Source of the DNA: Ustilago trichophora
Taxonomy: Eukaryota > Basidiomycota > Ustilaginomycetes > Ustilaginales > Ustilaginaceae
Direction: 5' to 3'
Length of the DNA stretch: 64,000 bases
Assembly: GCA_900323505.1 (NCBI GenBank)
Contig: OOIN01000020.1
Span: 62,001 to 126,000 of the forward strand
Under the pieces are notes generated by a model, which worked only from the letters and a program-made list of their open reading frames with translations, ran no database searches and had not been told where the DNA came from. The first letter of the stretch is position 1. Each line of letters opens with the position of its first letter. Position numbers and translations under genes: made by a program. This document shows, piece by piece, positions 41,337 to 51,976 of this stretch.

Positions 41337-44300
41337 ATGCCGCCACCCTCGCCAAGACAATCCGGCCAGGCCAGCATCAGCGCTTTCTTCAAGCCCAAGT
41401 CCACTCCCTCTTCAATCATCACCAAGTCTTCCCAACCGGACCTCATCACAAGCAGCAATGGCCGCTCTCGTAGCACCGATGCTTCCTCTTCGTCTGCATT
41501 CGAGCCTCCAAACAAGCGGTCGCGCCTGAACAACCACGATGACAAGCCACGTCGCCAGACCATCGACCGGATGGGGAAGTGGAAGTTTACCCCCATAAAA
41601 CACTCTAGCAGTCAAGTAGAAGGTCCCGGTGTCGCCGCTTCACAGGGAGAAAGCCGGCGCAGCCACAAGGACGAGGCACGCCACGAAGCGTTTCGCAAGA
41701 AGTTGCTCGGGTCCAACTTTGCGATTGATCGCCATGCGAGGAATCAGATGCAGATCGAGGAGATGTCTTCCCATGATCCTTTCTCGCCTAGCGAACGTAG
41801 AACTAGTGCCCTTATTGGAGAGCAGGAGGCTATTGTGATCAATGATGACGACCATGACGAAGCTGCATCGGGTGAAGGCACTTCCACAGTAAACCGCTTT
41901 ACCCAATTCGCCTCTTCTTCTACCTCCACCACCGCCTCTGCCCGCGGCAGCAAAGCCAAGGGCAAATCCAAGGCCTCCGAAACCGATTCTGATCGCACCT
42001 ATACCCCCCTCGAAAAGCAGATTCTCGAGCTCAAAGCAGCCCACCCGGGCGTCCTGCTCATCATCGAAGTCGGCTACAAGCTCAAGTTCTACGGTGAGGA
42101 TGCACGCATTGCCTCAAAAGAACTCAACATCATGTGTTTCCCCGAGCGTAATCTTCTCACCGCCATGATACCCGTCCATCGTCTTCACATCCACGTCAAA
42201 CGGCTGATCCAAGCAGGTCACAAAGTCGGTGTTGTCCGGCAGATCGAGACGAGGGCGCTCAAAGCCGCCTCGAAAAACGCGTACACGCCATTCGTGCGGA
42301 AGCTCACCGCGCTGTATACGGCCAGTACGTGGATCGATGATTTGGCGAGTAGCGATGGAATGGGTGCAGGATTAGGTGGCGAGGGTTATACAAATCAGCC
42401 CAAGAGTCTGATGGCGATTGTCGAGCAGTCAGAGGGTGGAAACGGCGCGGAGGATAGGGTCAGTATCGGAATCGTTAGTGTAGAGGTGAACACGGGCCAT
42501 CTGACGTACGACCAATTTAGCGATGGACATGCGAGAAGCGAGCTCGAGACCAGGATTGCGCATCTGGCGCCCGCGGAAGTGCTCGTGCCCCCAAAGCTAA
42601 CCAAGCCGACTGAAAAGGTGATCTCGTATTTGCTAGGTAGCGGCGCTGAAGGCGGCGTTCGCATCGAAAGGATGGAGACCAAGCCGGACTACAACCAAGC
42701 ATTCCAGGCTGTCATCCGGTTCTATCGTGATCAAGGGCTTGAAGGCGAGAATGGCAGCAGCACTGCAGCTCCAGCTACCACGAGCGCAGCTACCACGAGC
42801 GCAGCAACCACGAGCGCGAATGCAGAGAACACGAACGGTACAACTTCGGAACGTGCTCAACAGGACAAGACCCCATTCATGTCCCTCATCCTCAATCTCC
42901 CTCACCTGTCCCTTATCGCCCTCGCCCAAATCATTCAGCACCTGCAAGCCTTCCAGCTCGAATCCATTTGCACGCTTTCGACTAACTTTCAGTCCTTCTC
43001 TTCGCGCACCACGATGCTGCTCAACAGCAACACACTTGCCAATCTCGAGATCTTCCGCACCGCAGACGAGCAGACCGAGAAAGGATCTCTCATCTGGCTC
43101 CTCGACAAGTGCAAAACAGCAATGGGCCGTCGCTTGCTCCGCAAGTGGGTCTCTCGTCCGCTTACGGATGTGGACAAGCTCGAAGAGCGACTGGACGCCG
43201 TCCAATCTTTGCTCGAGGGGAAGAGCTATGTCCTTCGCACATTGCCAGACCTTCTCCGCGGTCTGCCTGATTTGGAACGGGGCTTAGCCCGCATGACTTA
43301 TGGCCGCGCCACACCCACCGAACTCGCCACAGTTTTGCTAAGCCTCAACCGCGTTACGCAGGAATTCAAGCTCGAAGACGAATCCACCTGGAACACGGCT
43401 TCTACCCTCATTGATTCGCACCTGCTCTCCGTTACCTGTGGCAAAGCACCCGTACAGCGCTATCTAAACCAGATCAACATCAAGGAAGCTCGCGCCAACA
43501 ATAAACCCTATCTCTTTCCAGATCCAACCCTCTACCCCTCTCTGCAAGATGCAAAGGACAACATTGCCATTGTCGAATCTGAGCTGCGTGGACATCTCAA
43601 GGAGATACGACAGGTGTTGAAGCGGCCCAGCGCCGAGTACGCTAGTGTTGCGGGGGTTGACTATTTGGTAGAGGTGAGGGTGGCAGATGCAAAAAAAGTT
43701 CCTGTGGAGTGGTTGCGTGTCAGCGCCACCAAGACTATGGTTCGTTTCCACACGCCAGAGGTGATAAGGTTGGTCAAGCTGAGGGATCAACACAAGGAAA
43801 CTCTCGACGGAGAGGCTGATGCGGCATTCAAGAACTTCGTAGCGGATATGTGTAGGAGCGAGTACCTTGCGCTACGAAACACGGTAAACAGTCTGGCGGT
43901 GTTGGATGTGCTCATGTCTTTGGCTGAAATCGCCGCTTCCCCCGGGTATACTCGACCAACGTTTGTCCGATCTTCCAACTCAACATCGAGCGTACCCGTC
44001 GAGATCACAGCTATGCGACATCCCATTCTCGAGGTCACCTCTTCGCTACCCTACATACCCAACAATCTCACCCTCTCCACGGCCACCTCTTCTCCCGGCA
44101 TCCTCCTCACCGGCTGCAATATGGGTGGCAAATCTTCCGTCGTCCGAACCCTCGGCCTCATCATAATCATGGCTCAATTGGGCTCTTTCCTTCCCTGCAC
44201 CAGTGCCACTCTTGGCATCCATGATTCCGTATTCTGCCGTATGGGTGCACGCGATAGCCTGATTAGTGGTAAGAGTACGTTTATGGTCGAAGTTCAAGAA

Positions 44301-44897
44301 ACCGCCGAAATCCTACGCTCTTTAACACCTCGTAGCTTGGTCATTTTGGACGAACTTGGGAGGGGAACAAGCACCTATGATGGGTTATGCATAGCAAGTG
44401 GGGTATTGGAGTATCTTTTATCTCTTGGTAACGGTATGCCAAATACGGTTTTTATCAGTCACTATTTTGCTCTTGGAGAATTGGAGGCAAAGTATGGAGA
44501 GGAAAAGATACGAAATTTTCACATGGCTTTTATCGAGACTTTACCTCCTGTTTCTTGCTCTTTTGGAGATGGATTGCCTGAATTTAATGGGCTTGAAGAA
44601 GAGGAAGGAGGAGAAGGGGGAGGGGGAGGAGGACAGATTGAATTTTTATACAAGCTTCGTAGAGGAATCGCAAGTAAGAGTTTTGGAATTCATTGTGCTC
44701 GTCTTGCTGGATTGCCAAAGGCGATTTTGGATACTGCAGCTGAGGTTTCGGTTGGATTGGAGGAAAGGCATTTGAAAGCGAAGAGGGGAAAATTGGAAAA
44801 GATTCTTTTGACAAAATTATTCAATTTCAAGATTGACAACCAAGATGATCCGTTAAAACTCATTCAGCATCTAATCGCTTTACCAAGCTCAAGTTGA
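41337..44897 (+). CDS. MSH3: DNA mismatch repair protein Msh3
   Basis: Msh3 pairs with Msh2 as MutSbeta, which recognises insertion/deletion loops. The 1186-aa single exon has an N-terminal PCNA-binding box (Q11-A-S-I-S-A-F-F18) and a disordered region. Domain I starts near residue 223 and has the Msh3-type sequence YTPLEKQILELK, GYKLKFYGEDARIASKELNI in parts and PVHRLHIHVKRLIQAGHKVGVV in parts. Lever and clamp domains follow. The ATPase has Walker A GCNMGGKSS near residue 927, where Pro of the usual GPNMGGKS is replaced by Cys. It continues with Walker B LVILDELGRGTSTYDG near 1001 and the FISHY His switch. A short Ala/Thr repeat (about residues 475-500) and an acidic-Gly insertion near residue 1090 are lineage oddities. 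The last 600 bp use more A/T-ending codons than the rest. Confidence 0.95.
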   Translation: MPPPSPRQSGQASISAFFKPKSTPSSIITKSSQPDLITSSNGRSRSTDASSSSAFEPPNKRSRLNNHDDKPRRQTIDRMGKWKFTPIKHSSSQVEGPGVAASQGESRRSHKDEARHEAFRKKLLGSNFAIDRHARNQMQIEEMSSHDPFSPSERRTSALIGEQEAIVINDDDHDEAASGEGTSTVNRFTQFASSSTSTTASARGSKAKGKSKASETDSDRTYTPLEKQILELKAAHPGVLLIIEVGYKLKFYGEDARIASKELNIMCFPERNLLTAMIPVHRLHIHVKRLIQAGHKVGVVRQIETRALKAASKNAYTPFVRKLTALYTASTWIDDLASSDGMGAGLGGEGYTNQPKSLMAIVEQSEGGNGAEDRVSIGIVSVEVNTGHLTYDQFSDGHARSELETRIAHLAPAEVLVPPKLTKPTEKVISYLLGSGAEGGVRIERMETKPDYNQAFQAVIRFYRDQGLEGENGSSTAAPATTSAATTSAATTSANAENTNGTTSERAQQDKTPFMSLILNLPHLSLIALAQIIQHLQAFQLESICTLSTNFQSFSSRTTMLLNSNTLANLEIFRTADEQTEKGSLIWLLDKCKTAMGRRLLRKWVSRPLTDVDKLEERLDAVQSLLEGKSYVLRTLPDLLRGLPDLERGLARMTYGRATPTELATVLLSLNRVTQEFKLEDESTWNTASTLIDSHLLSVTCGKAPVQRYLNQINIKEARANNKPYLFPDPTLYPSLQDAKDNIAIVESELRGHLKEIRQVLKRPSAEYASVAGVDYLVEVRVADAKKVPVEWLRVSATKTMVRFHTPEVIRLVKLRDQHKETLDGEADAAFKNFVADMCRSEYLALRNTVNSLAVLDVLMSLAEIAASPGYTRPTFVRSSNSTSSVPVEITAMRHPILEVTSSLPYIPNNLTLSTATSSPGILLTGCNMGGKSSVVRTLGLIIIMAQLGSFLPCTSATLGIHDSVFCRMGARDSLISGKSTFMVEVQETAEILRSLTPRSLVILDELGRGTSTYDGLCIASGVLEYLLSLGNGMPNTVFISHYFALGELEAKYGEEKIRNFHMAFIETLPPVSCSFGDGLPEFNGLEEEEGGEGGGGGGQIEFLYKLRRGIASKSFGIHCARLAGLPKAILDTAAEVSVGLEERHLKAKRGKLEKILLTKLFNFKIDNQDDPLKLIQHLIALPSSS

Positions 44898-45315
44898 TCA
44901 TCTGTGGTCTCTCGGATCTAAATCTATCTCAATCTTGTCCAAGCTTCCATATTGTATATATGAAGAAAGAAAATGTGCGACGCCATTCGACTTGTATGCA
45001 CGCTTTGTGTCCCAGGTCAAATCATCCCGCTTCACATACAACTCCCTACCCATCAACGAGAATTTCCAACCAAAAAAACAACCCCCAAAACAAGTAACTT
45101 GACAGCCACCCTGAAACACACCTCTCACAACTCACTAAAAGCTCAACAATCGCACAATCACACAGCGTACAGTACTGTACATCATACTGGAGATATCAAC
45201 CGGATCTCGATTGCACAAAACTATAAAAAATAAAAACAAACGACAGGACGAGGAAAAGACTAGATACTAGAGTTACACAAAGACAATAAAAGTACACACT
45301 CGAGTCAAAATGCAA
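44898..45315. other. Convergent gap MSH3 / pacC
   Basis: This 418-bp 3'-to-3' interval is A-rich and contains a perfect 14-bp palindrome, GTACAGTACTGTAC, at 45167-45180. There is no gene in it. Confidence 0.7.
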
Positions 45316-47790
45316 CTAAACATCGCACTCCATCTCCCTCTCAGCCATTGGCCTACTCCTCTTCTCGGGAAGATCATTGAGCAACTGGGAGAGGGTTGGC
45401 AATGTAGGCCTTCCCGGAGGAGTGGGGGTAGAGTTGCGATCGCTTCCCTCGCCATCTACTGTCGACACGTTCTTGGTTTCGGCGGAAGGGGTGACCTCGC
45501 CGTCCTCAGAAGGGCGCAGACGGGGGAGCGAGCCAGTGAGGATGGGGGGAAGACGGACGCGGTCGTGCTCCTGAAGTTTGGCGCGCGCCTTGTCGGGGAA
45601 GTTGATGGCAATGAGGAGATCGCGGATCAGGCGAACGTGTTCGCGGCGCATGGCTTCAGTGGATTCCTCAGATGGGGATGCGGAGGGGGAGCGGCCAAGG
45701 GGTCGGCCGAGACCTTGCATCTGCGAAACTCGGTCGACGAGGCTGGGATAGAGCGAGCTGGAGGAGGAGGAGGATGACGACGATGGGGTGGGAGAGGCAG
45801 CGGGGGCAGAGTGGCGAGAAGAACCCTCGAAAGGAGTGCTGTCACGTCGCGATGGAAGGCGCCTGTCGGAGTCCAAGAGCGAGCTGATGGAAGCGGAAGT
45901 GCTGGCAGTCGAGTTGGATCGGATGGGTGGCAGCCTGCGCGAAGCCTCGGTAGGCGAGACGCGGGGGTAGAGACCGTGCGATGGCGAGGAGCTGCCACGA
46001 CGACCAGCCTCAGACCAGCCGCTCTCAGAGGAAGCGGCAGGGCTGACAGAGCGGAAGCGGCTGCTGAACTGCGAACCGTCGTCATCGAGCTCATCCTCCT
46101 CCATAGCGTCGTCCTCGTCCTCGACCTTGATGGGCGTGCGGTGAGCATCAGGTCGGATGGTCTCGGTCTCGGTGGGAGCAGCGCGGGTGAGGGCCTCGAC
46201 ACGGCGGTAGCTGTGTCCACCAGCGTCCATAGGAGCAAGTTGGGGGACAATGGCGGGACCACGCGAGACACGGACATTGTCGAAGGAAGGCTGGTGCATC
46301 TGGTGTGCGCCATTCGAGTACGAGCTGGTGTCGGGGTAGTGCATGTGACCATGGTGGCCCTGAGCACGGCTGGGAAGCTGAGCGATGGAGCGCTGACCGT
46401 TGGCGAGCAACGATTCGTCGAAACCAGGAATGTTGGTGAGGCCGTACTGCGAGAGCGACGAGAGGTCAAAGTCGGCATTGTTGCCCTGCGACGAGAAGGA
46501 GGAGCCAGTCGACGAACCCGACGAGGACGAGAAGCTGTGAGAGTGCGAACCCAGAGTGGAGGCGGCGCTGGCACCGAGCTGGAGAAGGAAAGCGTTGAGC
46601 TGAGCGAGGTCCGTAGGCTCCTGCTTGACTTGGACACGAGCGGCGGAAGCATTCTCCATCTTGACGGCGGGGTTCATGGGAGCCTGACCGTAAGCGGCCG
46701 ATGGGTCAAAGGTCGAAAGAATTGCGTTGAGCGAGACATCGTCGATACCGTTGACACCAAAGGTCTGATTGAGTCTCTCAGCCATGTGCGAGTCGTAAGC
46801 GGGAGCCATCTTCTTGCGTCGAAGGTCGCCAAAGAAGTCCTCGACCTGCTCGTGACCACGCTTGCTGCCAGCAAGATTGTGGCTGGTGGTGGCACCGTGG
46901 GCAAGATAAGTGTACGAGGTGGGGTCGGTGGTCACCTTGCTGCGGGGGTCGAGACCAGAGGCGAGGTGCATGTAGGAGCCGCCATCCTGAGCGTGGTGGT
47001 TGGGAGTCGGGCTGCTACCCTGTGGAGTGTCGATGCGCGAAGACATGGGCGAGAGGGAAGCACTGGATGTCGAGTGGGCGTAGTGATCACGAGCATAGTC
47101 CGATGTGGGCAGAGATGGGTATGCCGAGGGATATGCTGATGCCGAAGGATAGAGGCCCTGCTGAGCGGGGACGGCAGGGTAGCCGAGGTAGCCGTTGGCG
47201 GCGTGCATGGGAGGGTAAGGGTAGGCGCCAAAGGAAGCGGCGTGCTCCGACATGCTGTAAGCGCGTGCGGCTGCGTTTTGTGCTGCCTTGTGTTGACGCT
47301 GCTGCTGGTGCTGCTCAGTGTGGATGCGCTCGTGTTTCTTGAGATCCTGTGGACGCTTGAAGGTCTTGCCGCAGACGTCGCAGTTGTGAGGCTTGAGTGG
47401 TGTATGGACTCGGATGTGAGAGGTGATGTGGTCACGCTTGGCACAGCTGACGTCGCATCCTTCCCACTTGCAGGTGAGGCAGAGGTTGTTGGTGGACTTG
47501 CGGCCAACGTGGTCGTCGCAGAGATGCTTGTAGACGACTTCGGGGTCGTAGAAGATCTTGCCACAGTCGTCCCATCGGCAAGTGATTGGCTTGGCGGGTG
47601 TCTCAAAGTCGGCGGCGTCCGATGAGGAGGAGCCGTTGACCTTTGCGGATGGTGATGGTGATGATGATGATGATGAGAAGGACGTGGCTGTGGAGTGGTG
47701 GGAAGGGGCTGGACTGGCGCCGAGTTGGCTGCTGGATGTAGCGTAGCTGGAGTGCTCACTGGCCGAAGCCGGCGAAAGGTGGTTGCTCAT
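45316..47790 (-). CDS. pacC: pH-response transcription factor PacC/Rim101
   Basis: PacC/Rim101 is the zinc-finger end-point of the Pal/Rim pathway: it is activated at alkaline ambient pH, usually by C-terminal proteolysis, and binds GCCARG. The 824-aa protein has three C2H2 fingers at residues ~68-157: [20 protein letters not shown] then [20 protein letters not shown] then H; and [20 protein letters not shown] then H. This order and the Trp residues of fingers 1 and 2 are diagnostic. The remainder is S/P/A/H-rich with acidic patches ([16 protein letters not shown]), as expected of the regulated C-terminal part. The frame opens at a TTG; the first ATG is 47790 (MSNHLSP). Some fifteen GCCAAG cores lie 0.25-1.3 kb upstream, which suggests autoregulation. 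Confidence 0.95.
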   Translation of the reverse strand: MSNHLSPASASEHSSYATSSSQLGASPAPSHHSTATSFSSSSSSPSPSAKVNGSSSSDAADFETPAKPITCRWDDCGKIFYDPEVVYKHLCDDHVGRKSTNNLCLTCKWEGCDVSCAKRDHITSHIRVHTPLKPHNCDVCGKTFKRPQDLKKHERIHTEQHQQQRQHKAAQNAAARAYSMSEHAASFGAYPYPPMHAANGYLGYPAVPAQQGLYPSASAYPSAYPSLPTSDYARDHYAHSTSSASLSPMSSRIDTPQGSSPTPNHHAQDGGSYMHLASGLDPRSKVTTDPTSYTYLAHGATTSHNLAGSKRGHEQVEDFFGDLRRKKMAPAYDSHMAERLNQTFGVNGIDDVSLNAILSTFDPSAAYGQAPMNPAVKMENASAARVQVKQEPTDLAQLNAFLLQLGASAASTLGSHSHSFSSSSGSSTGSSFSSQGNNADFDLSSLSQYGLTNIPGFDESLLANGQRSIAQLPSRAQGHHGHMHYPDTSSYSNGAHQMHQPSFDNVRVSRGPAIVPQLAPMDAGGHSYRRVEALTRAAPTETETIRPDAHRTPIKVEDEDDAMEEDELDDDGSQFSSRFRSVSPAASSESGWSEAGRRGSSSPSHGLYPRVSPTEASRRLPPIRSNSTASTSASISSLLDSDRRLPSRRDSTPFEGSSRHSAPAASPTPSSSSSSSSSSLYPSLVDRVSQMQGLGRPLGRSPSASPSEESTEAMRREHVRLIRDLLIAINFPDKARAKLQEHDRVRLPPILTGSLPRLRPSEDGEVTPSAETKNVSTVDGEGSDRNSTPTPPGRPTLPTLSQLLNDLPEKRSRPMAEREMECDV

Positions 47791-48033
47791 GATGATGTGT
47801 TGCAACTGCGATGAGATGATCGAATAGGGAGTGGTGGGGCTGACGCAAGCTTGAAGACGATCTGTTTTTGTAGATGAATCAAATCGTGATGATGATTTGC
47901 TGATGGTAGCTACAGTTGATGGGGTAAGTTGATGGTGGAGGAGCAGTTGATAACGAGGACAAATGGGATCGAAGGTAGGAAGGAGCGCGAGGAGGCGTCG
48001 AGTATATGAAGGATCTCGAGGTCAAGTGAGGAA

Positions 48034-49076
48034 TGCCAAGAATCTAAAGTCGGAGAGAGAATGCCAAGACTTGGCAGAGTCGATCCACGTCGGAGGGGCC
48101 TTGGCAAGGACGACGCAAAGTAATCAGGGTGCAGAAGAGGCTTGGCGCTTGTCGCGATGAAGAAGAGGATACAGTAGGGAGGGAAGAAAAAGAGCAGGTA
48201 TGAGGTATGAAGCAAGCAGCTGTCGCAAAGTCTTGGCAACTGTGGAACGAGAGGAAAGGGGTGGGGCAAAGCAGTTGAGAAGGAGCGATGTAAGCCCTAA
48301 AGAGGAATGGAGAGAGAGAGCAATCACTGGGGCGGGGCGGTGCAACGACAAGCGGCCAAGCAGCCAAGGTTTCCAGTTCTTGGCAAACAGAAGGGCGGAA
48401 AGGAATGAGCGAGCGAGATCAGAAAGGGTGGTAAAGTGCCGTGCTGAACAGAGATTGCCAAGACTGGTAATTGCTTATGATGAGGCCACTAGACTGGCCA
48501 AGGCTGAATTTATGCGCAGTTCTGCCAGAAAGCGAGAGAGAGGAAAACAAAAGAAAGCTTGTCTTGAGGATAAGGCGACCGGCACAGACAGAGAGAGAGA
48601 GTGTGTGTGTGAGTGTGTGTGTGTGTGTGCTCGAAAGAGCAAGAGAGATTCAAAGGAAGTGAATGCATTGTCACCAAGAGTGAGTGCGCCAATGCCAAGA
48701 CATGTCTCCTTGTGCTTCCTGGCACTTTGGCGGTCAAGGCTCTATCTCTGAAAAGTGGAAAACGTGTTCATCAATTTCAAAGGCAAAACCTACTCATTTC
48801 AATTTAAGACCAAAGCTCGGCACAGCCTGCTTGAAAGAAAAATTTAAATCACACCTTTTTGATCCCCACCGTTCTCAGTAGTCTGCAATGTAGAAATCGA
48901 TTTTTTTTACCGGAAAAAAAAATAAAACAAGAAGAAAATAATTCTCGTCCATACGAATGCCAAGAACTCACAATCGCAACGACAAAGTGCCTGCTTGTAG
49001 AGAGGCCCCAGGAGAAATTGGACCGCAGGTCTTGGCATTCCAAGGGCCCTCTCCACGGACTGGGGAGAGTGCCAAG
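48034..49076. promoter_or_regulatory. Cluster of ~15 PacC core sites (GCCAAG) upstream of pacC
   Basis: GCCAAG on the plus strand occurs at 48035, 48063, 48355, 48363, 48457, 48497, 48694, 48959 and 49071. Its complement CTTGGC occurs at 48070, 48100, 48141, 48232, 48379 and 49031. Many are extended to TGCCAAGA, the Rim101 preferred form, and 48062-48076 is a perfect 15-bp inverted pair TGCCAAGACTTGGCA. GCCARG is the established PacC target. Chance predicts about 0.5 such hexamers in this length counting both strands. One GCCAGG-type variant (CCTGGC, 48718) is also present. Confidence 0.85.
48601..48630. repeat. GT dinucleotide repeat
   Basis: A nearly perfect GT microsatellite with one interruption sits inside the pacC upstream region, adjacent to a GA run. 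Confidence 0.85.
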
Positions 49077-49158
49077 ACTTTTTCGATGATGCAGTTCGAC
49101 TGTCCTTAGGTTCGTCGACGTCGCTACTCCGCGTTTCGCTGTGTGTGTGTGAAGAGAG

Positions 49159-49182
49159 AGTCGTCGTCGTCGTCGTCGTCGT
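49159..49182. repeat. CGT trinucleotide repeat
   Basis: About eight CGT/GTC units form a simple repeat in non-coding DNA upstream of pacC. Confidence 0.75.
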
Positions 49183-50984
49183 TTCGATCGGATAACGGAT
49201 GGAACAGGTTGCTTCTTACGGACGAGATTGAGTGACTGGGGGCAACAGATAGAGACATGCGCTTTCGGACGAACTCTTCCGTCCAACTCCCTTGCACCGC
49301 GTGTCTCTGGGTGGGCCTTGTCCCACACAACAGTCTCTCTCCATCATACCTACTGTAGCTCCTTGTCCCCGCTCACAGTCAGCCCAACCCTTCTTTGGCG
49401 TTGCAATCGGTCCCACCCTCTGCTGCACAAACTCAAAGATTTCCTTTCATCATTGCAATGGCGACAGCCCACCTCTGTTGCTTCGTGGGGTCCTTGCCCT
49501 AATCCCACGTACAGCTTAAGAGTGCCGAACTCTGACCGAAGGTCATTTGCTTTTGCACCAAAATCAAAATGGAGCGCAGTGTGCCGCCCAGCAGCGTGCC
49601 GACACGGCAAGCCGACACAGGCTCAAGGGAGGACTTTTCGGCAACAGCGTCAACGGAATTCAAATAGCTCTGTATTTGGTTCGTTGTGGTTGATTTGAAA
49701 TGCGTCCAGATGCAGAGAGTCTTTTTGTACAGAGTTGCGAGCGTTTTCAAAATGGGACCATGTTCCTGGGCTTTCGCAGCGCGTCGCAAAGCTTCAAGAA
49801 ACAGAGACAGCGGCACGCAGAGCAAGCGATCTTGCCGAAACGTGCGTCATGTCGATATCCGCTTTCTATCTCTATGCTTATCCGTAACAAAAGGAGCCAC
49901 ATCCTATCCGAAATTTGTCTTTAGTCGCTCCTGCTCACGCTGCCAGCACGCTGTCAGCACATGGCGTCTAGAACGAGTTCATGCCTCTTGCTCACTGTAT
50001 CCTCGCTTGCAAATTCAGCTCAAGCTTCTAGGGTACAGTACAGCCTCGCACCGGCGAACGCTTTCGTGAAGAAATAGGACAACACTATGAGCGTGAGCGT
50101 TGCTGATGATTCAAGCCTCAGAGAGAAAGAAAAATAAAAATAAACTGGCAACAGCAAAGCATGACGACCGACCCGCCGGGCAGCTCGTCAAACTCCGCTT
50201 TGCGTTGCAGATCGCCACTTTGCCCTTACCTCTTTCAATCATCCGGCTTTCATCAGGACCAGGACGCGTTGTCATGACGCATCGAGCAACGGATGGACGT
50301 ATCGGCCGTGCTAACGTGGGACTTCATAGCAATCAGCGGGGCCGTCAGTTTACAACGGAACGGCTGCCAGCTTCATCAAGCCTTTGGGCAGCACGATCCC
50401 CTTGTTAGGCCAGATCAAGAGCCAACTTCGGGCATTTCTGAAGCATTTTAGCACTCTACCACCTGACAAGATGAGAATAGGTGCAGAAAGTACTACTTAC
50501 AGTACCTATTTACCCACGCTCAGTCTCGCTGGTTGTCGCAACCCCGCAACGTGGGAATCTACCACACCTTCACGCTGCAATGTGGACGAATTCTCCAGGG
50601 CTGACTGAGCACCTCAGAGCGTCGTGTGTGGGGGACAGCGATGCACAATGCCAATCGACCATGTCACCCAAGGGGGCGACTCTCCGCCAAGAGCTTCACG
50701 CAAACGAGCAGGCAAGCCATGTGTTGGCGCATGGAAGCCAAGCCGCCATCCTGTCTTGGCATGGATTTGCGGGATGGCGCAATGTAGCTTCGCCAAGGCT
50801 ATCATGTTCATCGCCGATTAGAAGCACGCTTATAGACAATCGCCCCGATTCTTCTTCCAGCGTCTCGTCGAGCAAGGTACGGTTGTGTATTACAGACAGA
50901 GATCACAGCATCGTCATAGTGCCGAGAGGAATGTTTGAAACGGTATCTAGAATGGTACATGAGAGCCACGCCAAAGCAAAAGCA

Positions 50985-51976
50985 TCACTGAGTGCCGGCG
51001 GCTTCAGCAGCTGACGAGATGGTAACAAGAAAGTCTCTGGGCGAATCCAGGTAACGCCAAGTAGGATCCGATGAGCGCAGTCGCTCAATGGTAGACTGAA
51101 TATGAAGGATCCTATTCCGACGGCGTCTTTCATCTTTTGCCTCTTCTTCTTCGTCGAGACGATTGAGGCTAGAATGAATGGCAAGACCAAAAACGACCTT
51201 GCCCATGCGTCTACGCTTGTTGCGACGAGGTTGTATCTCGGGTGAAACGTTGCCAGCTACTGCCTCCGTTTGTTCCCTAACTGCGTTTGACGTTGCGGCA
51301 GTAGCAGCTTCTGATGGTGCGGCTGAAGCTGCTGTTGGTGTTTCGGTTGCTTTGCCCTTGCTGGTTGATTTGGGCGTTGTGTCAGCTCGCATAGTCTGAT
51401 CGAACAGACTGCCAGCTTGAATTGCTTGTGCTTTGGCCAGAAGTGCTTCTTTGCTTTTGTTCGCTGATGAAGGTGCTGCGAGTGGCGAGGGTCGGATGGA
51501 CCGAGTCGTGGGAGTTGCCGTCAAACTGGCTGCAAATGCGCTGTTGACCACATCCGAAGGTCCCGATAGCGTCTGTGATGAGCCGCTCGAGACTGATTGC
51601 ACGGCTGTTCGAAAGTCGCGTTCAGCTGCGGCAAATTGAGCAGGTGGCAGACCACTCGCTCGGATGGCTGCGCCTCGGTCGGGTACTCGCGAGTCGAGAC
51701 TGCCAAAAGAACAAAGTGGGCGAACGTCAAGGTCTCGTGATCAGATCTCCTTCTAAGGCGGCAACGTTGCTTTACTTTGTCTTTGTGCACTCACCTCTCA
51801 GCCGCAAGATAGCAGCAGATGGCTACAATACCTGTACCAGCATTCTTGACAGCCTTGGCATTGCCTCTGCGTGACCAGATATCCACGGCAGCCAGATACG
51901 ACTCGACTCGATCGATCAGTGGGCCTGTGCGCACGCCGCACAGCGACTGAATTTGGGCACGACGTGATGCCGCCAT
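50985..51976 (-). CDS. ORC6: Candidate origin recognition complex subunit 6
   Basis: This is a predicted 298-aa protein with exons 51976-51795 and 51699-50985 and a 95-bp intron (GTGAGT donor, TTGGCAG acceptor). Residues ~18-88 resemble the cyclin-like N-terminal domain of metazoan Orc6: VESYLAAVD, then GIVAICCYLAAESLDS, then DRGAAIRASGLPPAQFAAAE, matching the pattern EEYL, CLDLAAS and DRAYLIKLSGL of the human protein. After it lies a Thr/Ala/Ser-rich linker with T-P and S-P sites (TPTTRS, TTPKS, NVSPE), as expected for a CDK target, then a basic patch RRNKRRRMGKV and a C-terminal helix. In yeast Orc6 sits in the ORC ring and is CDK-regulated. The assignment rests on this pattern match alone; another cyclin-fold protein is possible. 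Confidence 0.62.

Larger units (their letters stand above)
47791..50984. other. Large upstream region of pacC, 3.2 kb
   Basis: The gap between pacC and ORC6 contains no convincing gene. It holds the PacC-site cluster (48034-49076), a GT repeat (48601-48630), GA repeats (48592-48600), an A/T-rich tract (48900-48945), a CGT repeat (49159-49182) and a palindrome-family copy at 50033-50041. The frames 48200-48751 (183 codons) and 48849-49328 (159 codons) have no family resemblance. A large regulatory region fits a pH master regulator. Confidence 0.55.

Noticed and set aside
45811..47139. 442-codon plus-strand frame opposite pacC
   Set aside because: Antisense to the coding sequence of a certain zinc-finger protein; composition (R, G, V, S) is that of an opposite-strand shadow.
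48200..48751. 183-codon plus-strand frame in the pacC upstream region
   Set aside because: It reads through GA and GT microsatellites and the PacC-site array, with no family similarity.
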